A stretch of DNA of 52,490 nt from the NCBI RefSeq assembly GCF_016654015.1, contig NZ_JAEPWM010000018.1:1-52490 (forward strand), written 5' to 3'. Below the pieces are notes generated by a model. That model had not been told where the DNA came from. It searched no databases and saw nothing but the letters and a program-made list of their open reading frames with translations. The DNA is from Ramlibacter ginsenosidimutans (GTDB taxonomy: Bacteria; Pseudomonadota; Gammaproteobacteria; Burkholderiales; Burkholderiaceae_C). The position numbers and the translations under genes were made by a program. Below are positions 16,648 to 22,442 of this stretch, one piece after another. Position 1 is the stretch's first letter, and each line of letters opens with the position of its first letter.

Positions 16648-17541
16648 CTAGCGCGCGAACCAGGCCTGCCAGTAGTCCAGGCAGGCTTTGATCTTGGGCA
16701 GGCGGTGCCGCGTGCTGCCGGTCACGGCATACACCGGGGCGGGCCGCAGGTCGACGAACTCCGGCAGCACCGCGACCAGTGCGCCATCGGCCACCAGCGG
16801 GTCGCCGACCAGCGTCGCCAGCCGGGCGATGCCCAGGCCTTGCAGCACCATGGTCGCGGCCATGTTGGTGTCGTTCGTGCGCCAGCGGCCTTGCGCCGGA
16901 TAGACCCAGGGAGCGCCATCGACCAGGAACGGCCAGTCGTTGAGCATCGTCGAGGCGCTGTTGGTGATCAGCGCGTGGCCGGCGAGTTCGTCCGGCTTGC
17001 GCGGCAGGCCGTGCGCCTGCGCATACGAAGGCGCTGCGTACAGCGCGCGCCCGAGCGTGCCGATCTGCCGCGCGACGACGGTGTCCGGCAGGTTCGCGGC
17101 CGTGCGGATCGCGATGTCGATGCCGTCGCGCGTCATGTCCAGCAGCCGGTCGCCCACCTCGAGTTCCACCTGCAGTCGCGGATGGCGCTGCGCCAGCCCC
17201 GGCAGGCTGGGCACCAGCTGGTATTGCGCGACCACCGTGCTGGAGGCCACGCGCACGACGCCGCTCGGCTCGCCCGAGCGCTGCGCGAACGCGCCTTCCA
17301 TTTCCTCCATGGTGACTAGCGCGCGGCGGCTGTATTCGAGGAAGGTGCGGCCTTCATCGGTCAGCGAGAGGCCGTGCGTGGACCGATGCATCAGCCGCGC
17401 GCCGCAAGCCTTCTCCAGCCGCGAGAGCGTGCGTGACACCAGGCTGACCGGCACGTCCCGCTCGCGGGCGACGGCCGACAGCGAGCCGAGTTCGGCCACC
17501 CGCGCATAGAGTGCCATCTCGTCGAACTGCAGGTTGCGCAT
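16648..17541 (-). CDS. LysR-family transcriptional regulator
   Basis: 297 aa from the ATG at 17539-17541. N-terminal winged HTH (about 1-62) with the helix-turn-helix segment GSLSAVARERDVPVSLVSRT, then a LysR substrate-binding domain with the conserved DIAIRTAANLPD block. The architecture is typical of the CrgA/DmlR-like branch. A GTG 33 bp further upstream would add 11 residues that do not fit the family. It converges with the methyltransferase gene; the divergent neighbour 237 bp away encodes a small protein and a tautomerase. No operator could be assigned. Confidence 0.88.
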   Translation of the reverse strand: MRNLQFDEMALYARVAELGSLSAVARERDVPVSLVSRTLSRLEKACGARLMHRSTHGLSLTDEGRTFLEYSRRALVTMEEMEGAFAQRSGEPSGVVRVASSTVVAQYQLVPSLPGLAQRHPRLQVELEVGDRLLDMTRDGIDIAIRTAANLPDTVVARQIGTLGRALYAAPSYAQAHGLPRKPDELAGHALITNSASTMLNDWPFLVDGAPWVYPAQGRWRTNDTNMAATMVLQGLGIARLATLVGDPLVADGALVAVLPEFVDLRPAPVYAVTGSTRHRLPKIKACLDYWQAWFAR

Positions 17542-17586
17542 GGGCTGCGATGGTAGCGGCACGCGTGACTCCACGCGACCGGCTTT

Positions 17587-17674
17587 CGTAGGCTGGCGGT
17601 GAGCACAGCGAACCCCAGCGATGCAGCGTGGCGCAGCAAGCTGGGGTTCGCCTGCGGCTCACCACCAGCCTACG
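17587..17674. repeat. Palindromic CGTAGGCTGGCGGTGAGC element (family A, full copy)
   Basis: The left arm 17587-17619 (cgtaggctggcggtgagc ... gaaccccagc) is answered by an inverted right arm 17640-17674 (gctggggttcg ... ccagcctacg). The element can form a long hairpin with a ~20-nt loop. It sits between the LysR gene and the small 58-aa gene. The same arms recur at 192-224, 21671-21758 and 52345-52373. Confidence 0.85.
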
Positions 17675-17778
17675 GGTCACTGGCCCGCCTTGCTGGCGGC
17701 GCAAAAGCACTTTGCGGGCGGCTGCGTTTCGCGAACGGCCCCGCGTTCCTAGAGTGCAGGCATCCCACAGGAGCTGCC

Positions 17779-17955
17779 ATGGACTACCGCCACACCGAGG
17801 ATTTCGCCCGCTGCATGGACGTCGCCGAACTGCGCGCGCAGTCGCTGCGCAACGAGGCGATCACCGCCTTCTTCGCCGCCATCGGCCGGGCGCTGCGCCG
17901 CCTCGTGCATCGTGTCGCGAGCTCGCGCGACGAGCAACTGCTGCCGGAGGCCTGA
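17779..17955 (+). CDS. Small hypothetical protein, 58 aa
   Basis: The ATG at 17779 is preceded by ACAGGAG at good spacing, and the frame ends 3 bp before the next gene. The sequence is mostly helical and rich in Ala and Arg, with a basic segment (RALRRLVHRVASSR) in the second half. There is no signal or clear membrane helix and no family was recognised. Its tight linkage (TGA, then ACC, then ATG) to the tautomerase gene argues for a real, co-transcribed gene. Confidence 0.6.
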   Translation: MDYRHTEDFARCMDVAELRAQSLRNEAITAFFAAIGRALRRLVHRVASSRDEQLLPEA

Positions 17956-17958
17956 ACC

Positions 17959-18351
17959 ATGCCCACCTTGCAACTGAAGCTCACGCCGCCCCAGGCCGCC
18001 GAACGCCTGCAGGTGCTCGCGCGCCGGCTGACCGACCTGTCCACGCAGGTGCTGGGCAAGCGCCGCGAAGTCACCGCGGTCGTGATCGAGGAGCTGTGGC
18101 CAGGACGCTGGTTCGTGGGCGGCCGCAATCCGGGCCGGGCCACGGCGCTGCTGGAGATCCGTGTCACGGAGGGCACGAACAGCGCCGAGGAAAAGGAGGC
18201 CTTCATCGCCGCGGCCTACGAGGAGCTCGCGCAGCAGCTCGGGCCGCTCGAGGAGGCGAGCTATGTGGTCGTGCAGGAGGTGGCGGCCACCGACTGGGGC
18301 TGGGGCGGCCGCACGCAGGCGGAGCGCAGAACGAAAACGCCCGTGCTGTGA
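17959..18351 (+). CDS. Tautomerase-family (4-oxalocrotonate tautomerase-like) protein
   Basis: 130 aa starting Met-Pro (MPTLQLKLTP); removal of Met exposes the catalytic N-terminal proline used by the 4-OT superfamily. The length suggests a fused two-unit (MSAD/cis-CaaD/MIF-like) fold: beta-alpha-beta repeats are seen around 1-60 and 62-120, with a second-half strand ATALLEIRVTEGTN. The substrate is unknown. The stop codon lies in the loop of a terminator hairpin. It is likely in one operon with the preceding 58-aa gene. Confidence 0.75.
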   Translation: MPTLQLKLTPPQAAERLQVLARRLTDLSTQVLGKRREVTAVVIEELWPGRWFVGGRNPGRATALLEIRVTEGTNSAEEKEAFIAAAYEELAQQLGPLEEASYVVVQEVAATDWGWGGRTQAERRTKTPVL

Positions 18352-18361
18352 GGCACGGGCG
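18338..18361. terminator. Bidirectional intrinsic terminator between the tautomerase gene and hsp20
   Basis: Stem CGCCCGTGC (18338-18346) pairs perfectly with GCACGGGCG (18353-18361) around a 6-nt loop that contains the tautomerase stop codon. AAAA precedes it, so the minus-strand transcript reads stem then GTTTTCGTT, a good terminator for hsp20. On the plus strand the following cttcggcttcttct is a weaker T-run. Confidence 0.75.
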
Positions 18362-18400
18362 CTTCGGCTTCTTCTGCTTTCAACCTGCTTCCCCGCATGA

Positions 18401-18479
18401 GCCCGCCGGGCCGCCCCAAGGGCGAATCCCGCAGCGCGTAGCGCGGAGGGTCGTCCAGTGACTCGGGGAGGCGGGGGAC
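18401..18479. repeat. GC-rich intergenic repeat, related to the nuoK-nuoL repeat (family E, inverted)
   Basis: gccgggccgccccaagg at 18405-18421 is the exact inverse of bases in the nuoK-nuoL gap (around 37043-37060). It is followed by gcagcgcgtagcgcggaggg and agtgactcggggaggc, of the kind repeated in many Burkholderiales intergenic regions. It lies just downstream of hsp20. Confidence 0.5.
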
Positions 18480-18857
18480 TTACTTGACTTCGATCTGGCG
18501 GGCCGTCACCACGGGCTTCTTCTTGCCCAGGGTGAGGGTCAGCACGCCGTTCTCCAGCTTCGCGCTGGTCGCCTCGGCGTCGATCTCGGCCGGCAGCTCG
18601 TAGGCGGCCTTGTACTGGCGCGCGGCTTCCTTGGCGGTCTGCACGCGGACCACGGCGCCGTCGACGTCGATCGCCAGCTGCTCGCGGGTGACGCCGGGCA
18701 GGTCGAGGGACACGGTCCAGGCCTCCTCGTTCTGTTCCACCTTCACGCCGTGGAACGGGGTGGAGAAGGATTCGTTCAGGAAGCGCTCGAACGAGCGATC
18801 GAAGGAACGGGCGGCCGGCACGTAGGCGCGGGTGCGAAGGGCGGGTGCGAAGAACAT
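18480..18857 (-). CDS. Hsp20/alpha-crystallin small heat-shock protein
   Basis: 125-aa ATP-independent holdase that keeps unfolding proteins soluble as an oligomer. The alpha-crystallin domain spans about 35-120, with the DLPGVTREQLAIDVDG block and a GVLTLTLGKKKP ending near the C terminus. The ATG at 18855-18857 is chosen because AGGAG ends 9 nt upstream; a TTG directly touching that site is rejected. The gene is divergent from the ABC binding-protein gene. No clear sigma-32 promoter was recognised in the shared 141-bp gap. Confidence 0.93.
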   Translation of the reverse strand: MFFAPALRTRAYVPAARSFDRSFERFLNESFSTPFHGVKVEQNEEAWTVSLDLPGVTREQLAIDVDGAVVRVQTAKEAARQYKAAYELPAEIDAEATSAKLENGVLTLTLGKKKPVVTARQIEVK

Positions 18858-18998
18858 GATGGTCAACTCCTGTCGGTAATCGGGTGGAGATCGGCAAACT
18901 ACGTACCTGCCGCTCCCCTAAACTGCGCGGCTCTCGTATCAATTGCCGCCTGGTCCCCATCTGCGCACCAGGCCGCGCATTTCAAGGGATTCCTGCAC

Positions 18999-20270
18999 AT
19001 GAAAAAAACCCGTCGCGCGATCTTGAAATCGCTCGCCACGGTGGCATTTCTTCCCGCCTTCGCCTCGGCGCAAGCCGCCGTGCCTTCGATCAAGCTGGCG
19101 CTGATCGAAGGCCTCTCCGGCGGCAACGCGAACGGCGGCGAGGCCGTCTACCGCAACCTGGTGTGGGCCGTCGAGCGCGTCAACCAGCGTGGTGGCGTGC
19201 GCACCCGCGAGGGCCGCCGGCCGCTGGAGCTCGATCGCTACGACAGCAAGGGCCAGATCGAGGAGGCGATCGCGGCGCTGCACTCCGCCATCGACGGCGG
19301 CGCGCGCATCATCCTGCAAGGCAATTCGTCCGCGGTGGCCGCGGCGCTGATTGAAGCCATCGAGCGGCACAACGAGCGCGAGCCGGACCGGCGCGTGGTG
19401 TTCCTCAATTACGCGGCGGTGGACCCCAGCCTCACCAACGAGAAGTGCAGCTTCTGGCACTTCCGCTTCGACGCGCACGCCGACATGCGCATGGCGGCGC
19501 TGATGTCGGTGCTGAAGGAAGATGCGGCCGTGAAGTCGGTGTACCTGATCAACCCCGACTACAGCTTCGGGCAGTCGGTGCAGCGCGAGGCGAAGCGCCA
19601 GCTCGCACTGCGGCGGCCCGACATTCGCATCGTGGGCGAGGAGCTGGACCCGCTGCTGCGCATCAAGGACTTCGCGCCCTACGCGGCCAAGATCAAGGCG
19701 AGCGGCGCCGACGCGGTGATCACGGGGAATTTCAGCAACGACCTCACGCTGCTGGTGAAGGCCGCGCGCGAGGTCGGCTACGACGGGCGCTTCTACACCT
19801 TTTACGGCAACGCGCTGGGCGCGCCGGCCGCCATGGGCGATGCGGGCGTCGGCAAGGTGCTGGCGGTGGCGGAGTGGCTGCCCAACGTGCCGGCGCAGCA
19901 GAGCGCGGACTTCTACCGCGCCTTCCGCCGGCGCTACCCGAACCCCGCCGACGACTACGTGCACATGCGCCTGCAGCTGATGATCGAGGCGCTGGCCCAA
20001 TCCATCGAGCGCGCGGGCACCGTGGACGCCGTGCCGCTGGCCACCGCCCTGGAGCAGGCCTCGGTGTCCTTCTCCGGCTGGATCGGCCGCATGCGCGCCT
20101 CCGACCACCAGTTCCAGCAACCCCTGGTGGTCGGCCTGATGGAGCGCCAGGGCACGCCCGGCGTCCCTTTCGACGTCGAAGGCTCCGGCTACGGCTTCCG
20201 CGTCATCCGCCAGTTCCCGCCGCCCAAGGTGGAAATGCCGACGACCTGCAAGATGGTGCGGCCGGCCTGA
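18999..20270 (+). CDS. ABC transporter substrate-binding protein, branched-chain amino acid (LivJ) type
   Basis: 423 aa. An N-terminal signal sequence (MKKTRRAILKSLATVAFLP, cleavage probably after an ASA near 25) leads into a type I periplasmic binding fold with the usual IKLALIEGLSGGNA start and INPDYSFGQSV block. These proteins bind amino acids, amides, urea or aromatic acids. No permease or ATPase gene is adjacent, so it is an orphan component or works with a system elsewhere. The ATG at 18999 begins the signal peptide. A family-B repeat follows the stop codon. Confidence 0.88.
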   Translation: MKKTRRAILKSLATVAFLPAFASAQAAVPSIKLALIEGLSGGNANGGEAVYRNLVWAVERVNQRGGVRTREGRRPLELDRYDSKGQIEEAIAALHSAIDGGARIILQGNSSAVAAALIEAIERHNEREPDRRVVFLNYAAVDPSLTNEKCSFWHFRFDAHADMRMAALMSVLKEDAAVKSVYLINPDYSFGQSVQREAKRQLALRRPDIRIVGEELDPLLRIKDFAPYAAKIKASGADAVITGNFSNDLTLLVKAAREVGYDGRFYTFYGNALGAPAAMGDAGVGKVLAVAEWLPNVPAQQSADFYRAFRRRYPNPADDYVHMRLQLMIEALAQSIERAGTVDAVPLATALEQASVSFSGWIGRMRASDHQFQQPLVVGLMERQGTPGVPFDVEGSGYGFRVIRQFPPPKVEMPTTCKMVRPA

Positions 20271-20293
20271 GCGTTCGGCTTCATCGAGCAGGT

Positions 20294-20426
20294 GAACGCA
20301 GAGTGCGCAGAGGTTTCGCAGAGGACGCAGAGAAGGCAAGGAGAAAAGATCAGGACGAGAAATCCTTGAATTTTTCCGGATGTCCTTCTGCGTCCTCTGC
20401 GTAACCTTTGCGTCCTCTGCGTTCTC
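20294..20426. repeat. CGCAGAGG hairpin repeat (family B, single copy)
   Basis: It opens gaacgcagagtgcgcagagg and ends tcctctgcgtaacctttgcgtcctctgcgttctc, so the two ends are complementary and can pair into a long hairpin. It starts 23 bp after the binding-protein stop codon and ends 44 bp before the aminotransferase start. It could act as a transcription or mRNA-stability barrier between the two. Confidence 0.85.
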
Positions 20427-20470
20427 ATGCCCAACAAGCAGGGTCGTCGCCACTCGCCGACAATCCAGGC

Positions 20471-21625
20471 ATGCGCCAGACCATCCTCGACCTCGAAGAA
20501 TCCAAGATCCGTGAAGTGGCCAACGCCGGCATGGGCCGCAGCGACGTGCTGGCGTTCTGGTTCGGGGAGAGCGACGAAGTGACGCCCGAGTTCATCCGCG
20601 AGGCGGCCATCGCCTCGCTGCGGGCCGGCGAGACCTTCTATGCCCACAACCTTGGCCTGCCCGAGCTACGCGAGGCGATCGCCGCTTACGCTTCCAGGCT
20701 GCACGGCAGCGTGGGGGCGGAACGCATCGCGGTCACGTCCGGTGGCGTGAACGCGCTGATGCTCGCGTGCCAGGCGGTGGTGGATGCCGGCGACGAGGTG
20801 GTGGCGGTCACGCCCGTGTGGCCCAACCTGCCGGCGCAGGCGCTGATCATGGGTGCGAAGCTCAAGCGCGTATCGCTCACGCCGAAGCAGGGCGCCTGGA
20901 TGCTGGACCTGCAGCAACTGCTCGACGCGATCACCCCGGCCACGCGCCTGCTGATCGTGAACGCCCCCAACAACCCCACCGGCTGGACGCTCTCGCGCGA
21001 CGAGCAGCAGGCGATCCTGGAGCACTGCCGGCGCACCGGCACCTGGATCCTGGCCGACGAGGTCTACGAACGCCTGTACTACGAGCCGACGCCCAAGGGC
21101 TGCGCGCCCAGCTTCCTCGACGTCGCGCGGCCCGACGACCGCCTGATCGTCGCCCACAGCTTTTCCAAGAGCTTCCTCATGACGGGCTGGCGCCTGGGCT
21201 GGCTGGTCATGCCGCCGGCCATGACCCAGCCCATGGGCAAGCTGATCGAGTACAACACCTCCTGCGCCAGCGTGTTCACCCAGCGCGCGGCAGTGGAAGC
21301 GATCCGGCGCACGGACGAAGTGACGCCGCGCGTGGTGGCGCATCTCAAGACCTGCCGCGACACGCTGGTGCCGCTGCTGCAGGCCATCCCGCGCGTGGAA
21401 CTCACCCCGGCCAAGGGCGGCATGTACGCGTTCTTCAAGCTCGACGGCTTCGGCGATTCGCTGGCGCTGGCCAAGCGGCTGGTCGCCGAAGCGGGCCTCG
21501 GCCTGGCGCCCGGCAACGCCTTCGCGCCCGAGGCGCAGGGCTGGCTGCGCTGGTGCTTCGCGAGCAAGGATCTGGGCCGCTTGCGGCAGGGCGTGGACCG
21601 GTTGGGCACTTGGCTGAGCCGGTAG
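20471..21625 (+). CDS. Pyridoxal-phosphate-dependent aminotransferase (class I/II)
   Basis: 384-aa fold-type I aminotransferase. It has the PLP-site asparagine region VNAPNNPTGW, the aspartate in ILADEVYERL and the Schiff-base lysine in SFSKSFLMTGWRLGW. The family resembles aspartate/aromatic aminotransferases of the AspC/PatA group; the substrate is not determined. The ATG at 20471 follows the family-B repeat. It ends 46 bp before a family-A repeat, and no terminator with a T-run was seen. Confidence 0.9.
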   Translation: MRQTILDLEESKIREVANAGMGRSDVLAFWFGESDEVTPEFIREAAIASLRAGETFYAHNLGLPELREAIAAYASRLHGSVGAERIAVTSGGVNALMLACQAVVDAGDEVVAVTPVWPNLPAQALIMGAKLKRVSLTPKQGAWMLDLQQLLDAITPATRLLIVNAPNNPTGWTLSRDEQQAILEHCRRTGTWILADEVYERLYYEPTPKGCAPSFLDVARPDDRLIVAHSFSKSFLMTGWRLGWLVMPPAMTQPMGKLIEYNTSCASVFTQRAAVEAIRRTDEVTPRVVAHLKTCRDTLVPLLQAIPRVELTPAKGGMYAFFKLDGFGDSLALAKRLVAEAGLGLAPGNAFAPEAQGWLRWCFASKDLGRLRQGVDRLGTWLSR

Positions 21626-21670
21626 GGTTGGCGCCGACCTCCTGCTTCGTCGGCTGGCCGAGGGCTGCCT

Positions 21671-21758
21671 CGTAGGCTGGCGGTGAGCGAGAGCGAACCC
21701 CAGCTTGCTGGCGCGTCGCCGGATCGCTGGGGTTCGCTGTCGCTCACCCCAGCCTACG
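21671..21758. repeat. Palindromic CGTAGGCTGGCGGTGAGC element (family A, full copy)
   Basis: The left arm begins cgtaggctggcggtgagc at 21671 and the inverted right arm gctggggttcgctgtcgctc ... agcctacg ends at 21758. The two arms form a near-perfect hairpin with a ~20-nt loop. It lies between the aminotransferase and rpsO. The 313-bp gap otherwise contains only the rpsO promoter and leader. Confidence 0.85.
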
Positions 21759-21848
21759 TTGCCCGGCCTACGAACCTCGGGGGCACCTCAGCCCGCAGCC
21801 GCCAAGCCGCCCCAATAGCCCCTCCGAGGCCGCGGACGGGCCCTCGGC

Positions 21849-21854
21849 TATAAT
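21849..21854 (+). promoter_or_regulatory. -10 box of the likely rpsO promoter
   Basis: TATAAT, a perfect -10 hexamer, stands in otherwise GC-rich DNA 85 bp before rpsO. No good -35 hexamer was found at 16-18 bp, so strength and start site are uncertain. Confidence 0.5.
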
Positions 21855-21938
21855 CACCGGGTTCTGCAGTCGCAGAGCGCACGCAGGTCCGCAGTTCCAG
21901 CAGGGCCCGCGCAAGTCAACAACTCCCAAGGAATTTCC

Positions 21939-22202
21939 ATGACCGCCCTCAACAAGGCAGAGATCGTGGCCGCCAACGCGCGTGGCACGAACGACACCGG
22001 CAGCCCCGAAGTGCAAGTCGCACTGCTGACCGCCCGCATCAACGAGCTCACCCCGCACTTCAAGACGCACGCCAAGGACCACCACGGCCGCCGCGGCCTG
22101 CTGCGCATGGTGAACCGCCGCAAGAGCCTGCTCGCGTACCTGAAGGACAAGGACGCTGAGCGCTACACGGCACTGATCTCCAAGCTGGGCCTGCGCAAGT
22201 AA
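21939..22202 (+). CDS. rpsO: 30S ribosomal protein S15
   Basis: 87 aa, the usual size is about 89. It binds the central domain of 16S rRNA early in 30S assembly. The conserved block HHGRRGLLRMVNRRKSLLAY is present, along with the typical GSPEVQVALLTARI helix. Ribosome site AAGGAA precedes the ATG. It is followed by its own terminator and then pnp, the conserved rpsO-pnp order; the long leader leaves room for the autoregulation known for S15, which was not tested. Confidence 0.97.
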   Translation: MTALNKAEIVAANARGTNDTGSPEVQVALLTARINELTPHFKTHAKDHHGRRGLLRMVNRRKSLLAYLKDKDAERYTALISKLGLRK

Positions 22203-22220
22203 CGCAGCCCCGCGACCATG

Positions 22221-22259
22221 AACGCCTGAGACGGTTTTCCAACTGGCTCAGGCGTTTTT
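22221..22259 (+). terminator. rpsO intrinsic terminator
   Basis: The 10-bp arms AACGCCTGAG (22221-22230) and CTCAGGCGTT (22247-22256) are separated by 16 nt and run into TTTTT. It starts 18 bp after the rpsO stop codon. Some read-through to pnp is usual at this locus. Confidence 0.85.
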
Positions 22260-22295
22260 CACTTCGGAGCTGCTGCGACCGGACAAGAGCTGTGT

Positions 22296-22390
22296 CATTC
22301 CCCAGGGGCTAGGGCCTAGGGATCAGGGGCCAGGGAGACATCCCGGCAACCCCTAGTCCCGAGCCGCTAGTCCCTTGCCCCTGGGGAATG
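22296..22390. repeat. 95-bp imperfect palindrome between rpsO and pnp
   Basis: The outer arms CATTCCCCAGGGGC (22296-22309) and GCCCCTGGGGAATG (22377-22390) are perfect 14-bp complements. The interior repeats variants of CTAG-centred blocks (ggctagggcctaggg, cccctagtcccgagc, cgctagtccc). It can fold as a long hairpin ending 52 bp before the pnp start, so it will be in any rpsO-pnp read-through transcript. No other copy was noticed in the window. Confidence 0.75.
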
Positions 22391-22442
22391 GCATCGTGTT
22401 CGGCACAGGCGCTCCGGCCAACTACAGAAAAGAGGACACGCC

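Noticed and set aside
18858..18998. Heat-shock (sigma-32) promoter for hsp20.
   Set aside because: No match to the CTTGAAA and CCCATNT pair at proper spacing could be found in the divergent gap.
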